DNA of 9,590 bases from Actinomycetota bacterium (GTDB lineage Bacteria > Actinomycetota > Acidimicrobiia > Acidimicrobiales > JAHWKP01): assembly GCA_019347775.1 (NCBI GenBank), contig JAHWKP010000056.1, positions 1 through 9,590 of the forward strand. Direction: 5' to 3'. This document shows positions 1 through 6,818 of this stretch, piece by piece. The notes under the pieces were generated by a model. It made no database searches, had not been told where the DNA came from, and saw only the letters and a program-made list of their open reading frames with translations. Position numbers and translations under genes: made by a program. Every line of letters begins with the position of its first letter. The first letter of the stretch is position 1.

Positions 1-2
1 AC

Positions 3-671
3 TGGTGCGACGAGAGAATGTCGTGGTACCGCGAGTTGGGCATGCCTGAGGAGTCCCTGCGCCTCCGCCATCACGACCCCGACGAGTTGAGCCATTACTC
101 GGCCGGGACAGCCGACATCGAGTTCCAGTTCCCATGGGGCTGGGGCGAGCTCGAAGGCATCGCTCAACGCACGGATTACGACCTGGCCCGCCACGCGGAG
201 TTCTCGGGCGAGCGTCTCGAGTACACCGATCCGGTAACGAACGAGAAATTCCTGCCCCACGTAGTCGAGCCGGCCGCGGGTTCGACGCGCACGATGATGG
301 CCTTCCTCATGGCGGCTTACGACACCGATGAGGTCGGTGGTGAGAGCCGGGTTGTGCTGCGCCTGCATCCTCGCCTCGCCCCCTACCAAGTCGCCGTGCT
401 GCCCCTGTCGAAGAAGGACACGCTGGCGCCGGTGTCAGAGGAAGTTCTGAAGCTGCTCCAGCCCATCGCCATGTGCGACTACGACGACACGCAGTCGATC
501 GGTCGCCGGTACCGGCGCCAGGACGAGATCGGCACACCCCTCTGCGTGACTGTCGACTTCGACACCTCGGAGGACAAAGCGGTCACCATCCGTGATCGCG
601 ACAGCACCGAGCAGGTGCGGGTCCCCATCGACTCACTGCAGGCGGAAGTGGGTTCTCGGCTGGCTGGATAG
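3..671 (+). CDS. glyS: Glycyl-tRNA synthetase (class II, alpha2 type), C-terminal part, 5' truncated by window
   Basis: Cytoplasmic enzyme that charges tRNA-Gly with glycine using ATP. The frame is open to the left edge, and in-frame codons before the first ATG (position 18) give W-C-D-E-R leading into a conserved WYRELG block, so that ATG is internal and the gene begins outside the window. Visible family blocks, in order, are LRLRHH, ELSHYSAGTADIEFQFPWGWGELEG (catalytic core), a class II motif 3 region (EPAAGSTR, with the ATP-contacting Arg), then the anticodon-binding domain with RLHPRLAPYQVAVLPLSKK and the very conserved SIGRRYRRQDEIGTP and VTVDFD stretches. This is the single-chain alpha2 enzyme, not the bacterial alpha2beta2 form. 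The residues before the motif 3 Arg (S-T) differ from the usual V/A-D, a mild oddity. The gene ends in TAG, 9 bases before ppdK, and is probably cotranscribed with it. Identity is very secure; the symbol varies between databases (glyS, glyQS). Confidence 0.95.
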   Translation, partial: WCDERMSWYRELGMPEESLRLRHHDPDELSHYSAGTADIEFQFPWGWGELEGIAQRTDYDLARHAEFSGERLEYTDPVTNEKFLPHVVEPAAGSTRTMMAFLMAAYDTDEVGGESRVVLRLHPRLAPYQVAVLPLSKKDTLAPVSEEVLKLLQPIAMCDYDDTQSIGRRYRRQDEIGTPLCVTVDFDTSEDKAVTIRDRDSTEQVRVPIDSLQAEVGSRLAG

Positions 672-680
672 CCTCCCCGC

Positions 681-3338
681 ATGCCTCTGGTCTACGCGTT
701 CGACCACAAGCACCGGCGGGCTCCCATGGAGCTGAAGGATCTGCTCGGCGGCAAGGGAGCCAACCTCGCCGAGATGACATCCGTGCTGAAGCTGCCGGTC
801 CCGCCGGGATTCACGATCTCGACCGACGCCTGTCGGGAGTACATGCGGAGCGGCTGGCCCAAGGGCCTCGACGGAGAGATCGCCAAGCAGGTCCGCAAAC
901 TCGAGAAGGAGATGGGCAAGAAGCTGGGCGACGCCGGCGATCCTCTTCTGGTCAGCGTGCGTTCGGGGGCGAAGTTCTCGATGCCGGGCATGATGGACAC
1001 CGTCCTCAACATCGGCTTGAACGACGAGACGGTGGACGGGCTGGCCAAGCAGACCTCCGGCAAGTCAGGTGAGGACGGCAGCCGTTTCGCTTACGACTCG
1101 TATCGCCGGCTGATCCAGATGTACGGCCGCATCGTGATGGGGGTAGATGGCGAGCCCTTCGACCGCCTGCTCGACACCGCAAAGGACTGGGACGGAGTCG
1201 AGTCCGACTCCGCCATCTCAGCTGAGACTCTGCGGCGCCTCCTGGGCCGGTTTCAGGATGTGGTCCGGAAGGAGTCAGGTCGGCCCTTCCCGCAGGATCC
1301 CGAAGACCAGCTGCGCGGCGCGATCGAAGCGGTATTCCGGTCGTGGAACGGAGCCAGAGCCAAGGCCTACCGGCGGCGCGAGAACATCGCCGACGACCTC
1401 GGTACCGCGGTCAACGTTCAGGTCATGGTTTTCGGCAACCGCGATGACTCCTCGGGTACCGGTGTCGGATTCACGCGCGACCCTGCGACGGGAGAAGCCC
1501 AGCCCTACGGCGACTTCCTGGTGAATGCACAAGGTGAGGATGTCGTCGCAGGGATCCGCAACACCGAGACACTCGAGGATCTGGCCCGCCGGTTCCCGAA
1601 GATCCACTCCGAACTGTTGGCGATCTTCGACCGGTTGGAGCGCCATTACCGCGACATGTGCGACACCGAGTTCACAATCGAGCAGGGCAAGTTGTGGATG
1701 CTCCAGACCCGTGTGGGCAAGCGAACCGGCGTCGCGGCGTTGCGCATGGCCGTCGACATGACCAAGGACCGCCGCATCAAGTTGTCACGCGAAGAAGCCG
1801 TGGCGAGGGTGGACCCGAACGTGCTGGATCAGGTGCTGCACCCGCAGTTTGCGCCTGGTTCCTTTGACGTGCTGGCCAAGGGGCTGGCGGCGTCGCCCGG
1901 AGCCGCCGTGGGAGCCGCCTGTTTCTCGGCTGATGCCGCAGCGGCGGCCGCGGGTCGAGGTGAGCGGGTGATTCTGGTCAGAACCGAGACGTCTCCCGAA
2001 GACGTGCACGGGATGATCGCTGCAGTCGGGATTCTCACTTCGAGGGGCGGCCTGGTGTCGCACGCCGCAGTCGTGGCGCGAGGCTGGGGCAAGCCCGCGG
2101 TCGTGGGCGCCGACGCCCTGGCGATCGGGAGTGACTCGTTCAAAGTGGGGTCCACGGTCGTGGAGGCGGGCGACATGATTTCGATCGACGGGACGACGGG
2201 GCAGGTCGTCCTGGGCGAGGTCGACGTGATTTCGACCGAGCCGCCTAACGAGTTCAAGACGCTTCTTTCGTGGGCAGATGCCATCCGCAAGGGCAAGCTG
2301 GGTGTGCGCGCCAACGCCGACACCGGCGTGGACGCGAAGACGGCGAGGGACTTCGGGGCAGAAGGAATCGGCCTGTGCCGTACGGAGCACATGTTCCTGG
2401 GCGAGGACCGGCTGCCGGTGATGCGTCGGATGATTCTGGCCCGCAGTGAGAACGAGGAGACGGCCGCCCTCGAGGAGTTGCGCAGGGTCCAGAAGGCGGA
2501 CTTTGTCGAGGTGCTCGAGGCCATGGACGGGCTGCCCGTGACGGTGCGGCTGCTCGACCCGCCATTGCACGAATTCCTGCCGAGGACCGAAGAGCTCATT
2601 GCCAAGGAGGCGCGGGGCGATCTGACTGGCGACGAGAGTGCCATGTTGGGCGGGGCTCGTCTGTGGGAGGAGGCCAATCCCATGCTCGGGACCCGGGGCG
2701 TGCGGCTCGGGGTGGTCAAGCCGGGCCTCTATGCCATGCAGGTGCGGGCGCTGATGGAGGCTGCCATCGAGCGGGTGAAGGCGGGCGGCAAGCCGATCAT
2801 CGAGATCATGATCCCCCTCACCGTGACCCGGGAGGAGATGGCCCTCGCCCGTTCATGGGCGGAGGACGCCATTGCCGCCGCTGGCAGCACGAAGGGCGTG
2901 AAGCTGAGCATTGGCACGATGATCGAAACGCCCCGCGCCGCCATCCGATCAGACGAGATTGCCGAGGTGGCGGACTTCTTCTCCTACGGCACGAACGATC
3001 TGACGCAGATGACCTTCGGGTTCAGCCGCGACGATGTCGAGAGCCGGATGATGCCGCTGTATCTGGAGAAGGGCTTGATCGACCGCAATCCGTTCGAGAC
3101 GATCGACCAGAAGGCCGTGGGCGAGCTGGTGCTCGAATCGGTGATGCAGGGCCGAAAGGCGCGGCCGGATATCAAGCTCGGGGTCTGCGGCGAGCACGGT
3201 GGTGATCCCGAGTCGATCGACTTCTTCTACAAGGCGGGACTTGACTACGTCAGTTGCTCTCCATTCCGGGTCCCCGTTGCCCGGCTGGCTGCGGCACAGG
3301 CCGTCCTCGCGTCGGCTTCCAAGTCCAAGAAGAAGTGA
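681..3338 (+). CDS. ppdK: Pyruvate, phosphate dikinase
   Basis: Interconverts pyruvate + ATP + phosphate with PEP + AMP + diphosphate in the cytoplasm, feeding gluconeogenesis or PPi-dependent glycolysis. At 885 residues it matches the full family length. The N-terminal ATP-grasp half has LLGGKGANLAEM (about 21-32) and the SVRSGAKFSMPGMMDTVLN block. The swivelling phosphohistidine domain has GGLVSHAAVVARGWGKPAVVG with catalytic His461. The C-terminal PEP/pyruvate barrel has GLCRTEHMF (Arg567), GTRG, YGTNDLTQMTFGFSRDD and CGEHGGDP with the proton-donor Cys836. The first ATG is preferred over ATG 726 because it precedes the conserved VYAF start; no strong Shine-Dalgarno is seen, so coupling to glyS (9-base gap) is likely. 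An oddity is that the Thr two residues before the catalytic His, which regulatory kinase/phosphatase PDRP modifies in many homologues, is Val459 here. Identity is very secure. Confidence 0.97.
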   Translation: MPLVYAFDHKHRRAPMELKDLLGGKGANLAEMTSVLKLPVPPGFTISTDACREYMRSGWPKGLDGEIAKQVRKLEKEMGKKLGDAGDPLLVSVRSGAKFSMPGMMDTVLNIGLNDETVDGLAKQTSGKSGEDGSRFAYDSYRRLIQMYGRIVMGVDGEPFDRLLDTAKDWDGVESDSAISAETLRRLLGRFQDVVRKESGRPFPQDPEDQLRGAIEAVFRSWNGARAKAYRRRENIADDLGTAVNVQVMVFGNRDDSSGTGVGFTRDPATGEAQPYGDFLVNAQGEDVVAGIRNTETLEDLARRFPKIHSELLAIFDRLERHYRDMCDTEFTIEQGKLWMLQTRVGKRTGVAALRMAVDMTKDRRIKLSREEAVARVDPNVLDQVLHPQFAPGSFDVLAKGLAASPGAAVGAACFSADAAAAAAGRGERVILVRTETSPEDVHGMIAAVGILTSRGGLVSHAAVVARGWGKPAVVGADALAIGSDSFKVGSTVVEAGDMISIDGTTGQVVLGEVDVISTEPPNEFKTLLSWADAIRKGKLGVRANADTGVDAKTARDFGAEGIGLCRTEHMFLGEDRLPVMRRMILARSENEETAALEELRRVQKADFVEVLEAMDGLPVTVRLLDPPLHEFLPRTEELIAKEARGDLTGDESAMLGGARLWEEANPMLGTRGVRLGVVKPGLYAMQVRALMEAAIERVKAGGKPIIEIMIPLTVTREEMALARSWAEDAIAAAGSTKGVKLSIGTMIETPRAAIRSDEIAEVADFFSYGTNDLTQMTFGFSRDDVESRMMPLYLEKGLIDRNPFETIDQKAVGELVLESVMQGRKARPDIKLGVCGEHGGDPESIDFFYKAGLDYVSCSPFRVPVARLAAAQAVLASASKSKKK

Positions 3339-3350
3339 GGCCTACCCGGG

Positions 3351-5138
3351 GTGGGCATTGTTGACGAGGATGTCGCCCGGGTAAAGGAGATGACCGATGC
3401 CGTCCAGGTGGTCGGTGAGCATGTCGGGCTGAAGAAGGTCGGCCGGCGCTGGACCGGCTTGTGTCCTTTCCACGCCGAGCGCTCGCCGTCGTTCTCCCTG
3501 AACGCCGAGGAAGGGCTCTGGTACTGCTTCGGCTGTCAGGCCAAGGGCGACATCATCAGTTTCGTTCAGGAGATCGAGCATCTCGATTTCGTGGAGGCCG
3601 TGGAGAGGCTGGCGTCGCGGGCCGGCATTCAGCTTCGTTACGACAAGGGGGCCGAAGGCCGAGATCGCCAGAAGCGCGAGCGCCTTTACGAGGCCATGGA
3701 CCGTGCAGTCGACTTCTACCACCAGCGCCTTCTGTCGGGCCCCGACGCCGCGCCAGCAAGGGGGTACCTGCGCTCCCGGGGTTATGACGGCGAGATTGTG
3801 AGGAAGTTCCGGATCGGTTGGGCACCGGACGAATGGGATTCGTTGGCGCGCCATCTAGATGTCGACGACGCGGTGCTCCGCGATACGGGGCTCGGGTTCG
3901 TCAATCGAATGAACCGCCGGCAGGACGCCTTTCGCGCTCGGGTGATGTTTCCCATCCTGGACAACCGGGATCGAGCGATCGCCTTCGGCGGGCGGCGTCT
4001 CGAGGGAGGCGAGGGACCCAAGTACAAGAACTCCGCCGACACGGTTCTCTACGCCAAGAGCCGGACCCTTTACGGACTGAATTGGGCGAAGGGTGACATC
4101 GTGACGTCAGGCGAGGCGGTGGTGTGTGAGGGATACACCGACGTGATCGGGCTGCACCAGGCCGGAGTGCCGCAGGCGGTCGCCACGTGCGGAACGGCCC
4201 TGACGGAGGAGCACATCCGCATGCTGCGCAACTTCGCTCGGCGGGTGGTGTTGGCTTACGACGCCGACGCGGCTGGGCAGGCCGCGGCCGAGCGCTTCTA
4301 CGACTGGGAGAAGCAGCTCGACTTGGACCTTGCCGTCGTCTCGTTTCCGTCGGGATCCGACCCGGGCGATATGGCGCGGCGGGATGCACCAGGTCTGAAG
4401 AAGGCGGTGTCGGAGGCCAGGTCGTTTCTGGGGTTTCGGCTGGACCGGGTTCTCGGCGCAGCCGACTTGCGCACCAACGAAGGCCGAGCCCGTGCCGCCA
4501 CCACCGCGATGCACGTGGTGGCCGAGCATCCCGACCCGCTCGTTCGGGACCAGTACTTGATGGAGGTCGCCGATCGCACCCGTTTGTCGGCCGAGCGGCT
4601 GAGGGAGCTGGCGCGGGCGCCGAAGCGGGACCGGCGGGGCGAGCCACCTACGCCGCGGGGGCGACCGGCGGGGCCGGCCGAGACCCAGGTGCGTCACGCC
4701 GGTAGGCGGGGCCCGGAGCTCGAGGCCTTGCGGCTGATGGCGCATCGGCACGACGAGATCGAAGGTCTGCTGCATCAGGCGCTCTTCGCTGACGAGTTGC
4801 ACGCGGCTGCGTTCAGGGCGCTGGCGGGGGCGGAGTCGATCAGTGACGCACTGGACCGCGCCGATCCGGGTGCGGCGGCTCTGTTGCAGCGCCTGGCAGT
4901 GGAGGAGGCCGACGCCGACCCCGCCGATGTCGCCGCCCTGTTGGCGAGATCGGCGGCGATGCGGCGCTTGGTCGAACTGGAGCAGGAGGCTCGGCGCGGG
5001 GAGAGGTCGGGGGAGATCTCTGCGGTGGTCGGTTGGTTGAAGTTGAGCCTGGAGGAACTGGACGAGCCCGAGACCCGTACCGAGGCGACGGAGCGATTGG
5101 TAGCGTGGCTGGCGGAGCGGCCGCAGGAGGGCTCGTGA
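3351..5138 (+). CDS. dnaG: DNA primase DnaG
   Basis: Synthesises RNA primers for replication forks and works with the replicative helicase DnaB. The 595-residue length is normal. The N-terminal CHC2 zinc finger has ligands Cys38, His41, Cys59 and Cys62 (LCPFHAERSPSF and WYCFGC). The catalytic core follows, with the RNA-polymerase-like block KFRIGWAPDEW, FGGRRL and KYKNS. The TOPRIM fold shows the metal-binding Glu260 (CEGYTDV) and Asp304/Asp306 (YDADAAG), with a further SDPGD acidic site near residue 336. A charged, Pro/Arg-rich linker (about 420-450) leads to an Ala/Leu-rich helical C-terminal domain expected to bind the helicase. The start is GTG, 12 bases after ppdK; GAGG at 3337-3340 is a weak, slightly distant ribosome site, and the first residues fit homologues (IVDEDVARVKE). 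The stop TGA shares its A with an ATG at 5138, the first of two overlapping junctions leading to rpoD. Confidence 0.97.
   Translation: MGIVDEDVARVKEMTDAVQVVGEHVGLKKVGRRWTGLCPFHAERSPSFSLNAEEGLWYCFGCQAKGDIISFVQEIEHLDFVEAVERLASRAGIQLRYDKGAEGRDRQKRERLYEAMDRAVDFYHQRLLSGPDAAPARGYLRSRGYDGEIVRKFRIGWAPDEWDSLARHLDVDDAVLRDTGLGFVNRMNRRQDAFRARVMFPILDNRDRAIAFGGRRLEGGEGPKYKNSADTVLYAKSRTLYGLNWAKGDIVTSGEAVVCEGYTDVIGLHQAGVPQAVATCGTALTEEHIRMLRNFARRVVLAYDADAAGQAAAERFYDWEKQLDLDLAVVSFPSGSDPGDMARRDAPGLKKAVSEARSFLGFRLDRVLGAADLRTNEGRARAATTAMHVVAEHPDPLVRDQYLMEVADRTRLSAERLRELARAPKRDRRGEPPTPRGRPAGPAETQVRHAGRRGPELEALRLMAHRHDEIEGLLHQALFADELHAAAFRALAGAESISDALDRADPGAAALLQRLAVEEADADPADVAALLARSAAMRRLVELEQEARRGERSGEISAVVGWLKLSLEELDEPETRTEATERLVAWLAERPQEGS
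5125..5130 (+). promoter_or_regulatory. Perfect Shine-Dalgarno AGGAGG inside the 3' end of dnaG
   Basis: AGGAGG lies 7 bases before the ATG at 5138, ideal spacing, in a region where the other starts of this operon have weak ribosome sites. It belongs to the 14-codon frame at 5138-5182 and not directly to rpoD, whose candidate starts are 42 and 51 bases downstream. It could still load ribosomes that go on to rpoD by termination-reinitiation. Confidence 0.6.
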
Positions 5139-5182
5139 TGGCGACACAGGTGGACCGAGCCGACAGGGGCGAGTGGCACTGA
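5138..5182 (+). CDS. Putative 14-residue leader or coupling peptide between dnaG and rpoD
   Basis: A short frame encodes MATQVDRADRGEWH and ends in TGA. It starts inside the dnaG stop (TGATG at 5136-5140) and its own stop overlaps the rpoD ATG in the same way (TGATG at 5180-5184). Its start has a perfect AGGAGG with 7-base spacing. These three features together are unlikely to be accidental and suggest ribosomes pass dnaG -> micro-ORF -> rpoD. The peptide is hydrophilic, with no hydrophobic segment or recognised motif; its job, if any, may be only to set the rpoD initiation rate. It is in a different frame from rpoD, so a sequencing indel that hides a longer rpoD N-terminus is an alternative. 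No homologue is recognised. Confidence 0.45.
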   Translation: MATQVDRADRGEWH

Positions 5183-6462
5183 TGGGTGAACCGCAGCCGG
5201 ATCCGGTGCAAGGTCCTCGCGAGCTGCCGCCTGGGGTGCCCCCTGAGCAGTTCGCCATGCTGCTGGCCCAAGGCCGGGAGAAGGGGTCGCTCACCCAGGA
5301 AGCCCTGATCAAGGTCCTGCGGTCGACCGAGCTGAACCACGATGTGATCGCAAGTCTCATCGACTTAGTGCGGGCCGAGGGCATCGACTACATCGACGAG
5401 GTAGTGGCCGAGATAGAGGCCGAGCAGGTCAAGCCCGCCATGGTGGAGGTGCCGCCCCTGGGCAGTCGGCGTAGGCGGCGACCGGGCGGGGGAGCCAGAG
5501 CCCTGTCTCCGATTCCCACCGGCGACGGGAGGGCGGCGACTGCCGACTCGGTGAGGTTGTACCTCAAGGAGATCGGGCGGGTGCCTCTGCTGACCGCCGA
5601 GCAGGAGGTCGACCTGTCGCAGCGGTTGGAGGCGGGCGAGGAGGCGAAGTGCCGTATTGCCGCGGCCGAGAGTGGTGCCGAGCAGATGAGCGAAGCCGAG
5701 CTGGCCCACTACGCGTCGTTGCTCTCCGACGGGGAGGAGGCGCGTCACCAGCTGATCGAGGCGAACGTGCGGCTGGTCGTGTCGATCGCCAAGCGGTACC
5801 GCAAGCGGGGCATGGCGTTCCTGGATCTCATTCAGGAGGGGAACATGGGCCTGATGCGGGCGGTCGAGAAGTTCGACCACCGCCGGGGGTTCAAGTTCTC
5901 GACTTACGCGACGTGGTGGATCCGCCAGGCGATCACCAGGGCCATCGCTGATCAGGGCCGCACGATCCGGATACCGGTTCACATGGTCGAGTACATGAAC
6001 AAGGTGTCGCGGGTGCAGCGCCAGCTACTTCAGGAGCTCGGTCGAGAGCCGACCGTGGAAGAGGTCGCGGTGCGGGCCGAGTTGCCCGAGTCGCGGGTTC
6101 GTGAGGTCCAGAGGATCCGTCACGACACGATCTCGCTGGAGCAGCCCGTGGCTGACGGGGACGACTTCAGTCTCTCCGATGTCCTTGAGGACGAGGGCGC
6201 GGTGATGCCAGCCGACGCAGCCGCGTTGGTGCTCCAGAAGGAGGCCGTCGCCAAGGCGCTGTCGGAGTTGACCGACCGCGAGCAGCTGATCATGCGTCTG
6301 CGTTACGGCTTGGAAGACGGGCGCATCTGGACGCTCGAAGATGTGGGGCGCAAGTTCGGGGTGACCCGCGAACGAATTAGGCAGATCGAAGCTAAGACGC
6401 TGGCGAAGTTGCGTCACCCCATGCGCAGCCAGCAGCTGCGCGGCTTCTTGGAAAGCGAGTAG
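5182..6462 (+). CDS. rpoD: Principal RNA polymerase sigma factor (sigma-70 family, RpoD/SigA)
   Basis: Primary sigma factor that directs RNA polymerase to housekeeping promoters. It has 426 residues from the ATG at 5182. A region 1.1-like N-terminus (about 22-75, LTQEALIKVLRSTELNHD) is followed by a basic linker (SRRRRRPGG), region 1.2 (about 120-155, DSVRLYLKEIGRVPLLTAEQE), regions 2.1-2.4 (about 191-266, with DLIQEGNMGLMRAVEKFD and FSTYATWWIRQAITRAIADQ for -10 melting), region 3 (to about 345), and region 4.2 from about 384 (TLEDVGRKFGVTRERIRQIEAKTL) for -35 reading. Complete regions 1.1 and 1.2 and the near-invariant region 2 argue for the principal sigma, not an alternative one. It is shorter than many actinobacterial SigA proteins and lacks a long acidic N-terminal extension. 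ATG 5182 is preferred because it overlaps the upstream stop; in-frame GTG 5173 would add 3 residues but leaves AGGGG only 3 bases away. Confidence 0.95.
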   Translation: MGEPQPDPVQGPRELPPGVPPEQFAMLLAQGREKGSLTQEALIKVLRSTELNHDVIASLIDLVRAEGIDYIDEVVAEIEAEQVKPAMVEVPPLGSRRRRRPGGGARALSPIPTGDGRAATADSVRLYLKEIGRVPLLTAEQEVDLSQRLEAGEEAKCRIAAAESGAEQMSEAELAHYASLLSDGEEARHQLIEANVRLVVSIAKRYRKRGMAFLDLIQEGNMGLMRAVEKFDHRRGFKFSTYATWWIRQAITRAIADQGRTIRIPVHMVEYMNKVSRVQRQLLQELGREPTVEEVAVRAELPESRVREVQRIRHDTISLEQPVADGDDFSLSDVLEDEGAVMPADAAALVLQKEAVAKALSELTDREQLIMRLRYGLEDGRIWTLEDVGRKFGVTRERIRQIEAKTLAKLRHPMRSQQLRGFLESE

Positions 6463-6468
6463 AGCCCG

Positions 6469-6768
6469 CTACTTCGGTTGGTTGCGGCTGGCGAAGCCGG
6501 CGTCGGTGCCCGTGCTGGTGCCGGAGCTGGTGCCGTCCTTGTTGAAGGCACCATCCACGAGATCCTTGGCACGGTCCATACCAAGGTCTGTCGCCGCCTT
6601 GGCCTTGTCCGCCACCGTCTCTATGACGTCGGACTCCTTGGCCCGGCCCATCCACTGGTTGATCTCGTGGTACCGCTCGCGGCCCGCCTTGGCCCCGAGG
6701 TAGTAACCCGCACCGAACCCGACCAGCACTCCCAATCTGAATCTCATACCTGCATCTTTACCTGTCAC
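6469..6768 (-). CDS. Small YtxH-like membrane-anchored protein, function unknown
   Basis: A 99-residue protein. After a short N-terminus comes a glycine-rich hydrophobic segment (about residues 11-25, LGVLVGFGAGYYLGAKAGRER) with GxxxG spacing, immediately followed by AGRERY. This is the hallmark of small actinobacterial YtxH-type proteins with one N-terminal membrane helix. Residues 30-75 are charged and probably helical (MGRAKESDVIETVADKAKAA). The tail is low-complexity Gly/Ser/Thr (GTSSGTSTGTD), and its DNA contains a 10-base direct repeat (GCTGGTGCCG at 6514 and 6526, period 12). The start is GTG, chosen because AAGGA lies 6 bases upstream on the minus strand (plus 6775-6779); the internal ATG at 6747 would drop 7 residues and lacks a well-spaced site. 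It converges on rpoD with 6 bases between stops and is divergent from the helix-turn-helix gene. Stress-related roles are described for some relatives, but nothing here proves one. Confidence 0.75.
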   Translation of the reverse strand: MTGKDAGMRFRLGVLVGFGAGYYLGAKAGRERYHEINQWMGRAKESDVIETVADKAKAATDLGMDRAKDLVDGAFNKDGTSSGTSTGTDAGFASRNQPK

Positions 6769-6784
6769 AGCCCATCCTTAAGAT
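6757..6784 (+). promoter_or_regulatory. Candidate sigma-70 promoter for the helix-turn-helix gene
   Basis: TTTACC (6757-6762, 4 of 6 to TTGACA) and TAAGAT (6779-6784, 4 of 6 to TATAAT) are separated by 16 bases. They would start transcription near 6791, about 28 bases before the ATG at 6819. The -35 lies inside the first codons of the divergent YtxH-like gene and the -10 just touches its ribosome site. This is a moderate match only, in the one AT-richer patch between the two genes. Confidence 0.3.
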
Positions 6785-6798
6785 AGAACTCATGTTCG
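6785..6798 (-). promoter_or_regulatory. Candidate LexA (SOS) operator
   Basis: The palindrome GAAC-N4-GTTC occupies 6786-6797. Read on the minus strand, CGAACATGAGTTCT matches the Gram-positive LexA consensus CGAACRNRYGTTYC at 12 of 14 positions. It sits in the divergent region, overlapping the predicted start of transcription of the helix-turn-helix gene and upstream of the YtxH-like gene, where a bound repressor would act. One site of this length can occur by chance, so the call rests on location plus fit. Confidence 0.35.
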
Positions 6799-6818
6799 GA
6801 CCCCTTTTCGAGCAGTAA

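Noticed and set aside
1785..2719. Two long minus-strand frames (261 and 296 codons) opposite ppdK
   Set aside because: They overlap each other in different frames and lie across the catalytic His and barrel region of a clearly genuine ppdK; this is typical of GC-rich antisense.
726..3338. Alternative ppdK start at the ATG at 726
   Set aside because: It would remove the conserved VYAF N-terminal strand that precedes LLGGKGANLAEM in the family.
4107..5384. 425-codon open frame on the minus strand opposite dnaG
   Set aside because: It is the codon-position mirror of a high-GC gene: low-complexity Arg/Pro/Gln/His composition, no recognisable motif, and it spans the dnaG/rpoD boundary while both plus-strand genes show full conserved motifs.
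6503..6535. GCTGGTGCCG repeats as a regulatory repeat or CRISPR-like array
   Set aside because: There are only two full copies with period 12, and they are explained by the Gly/Ser/Thr-rich tail of the YtxH-like protein.
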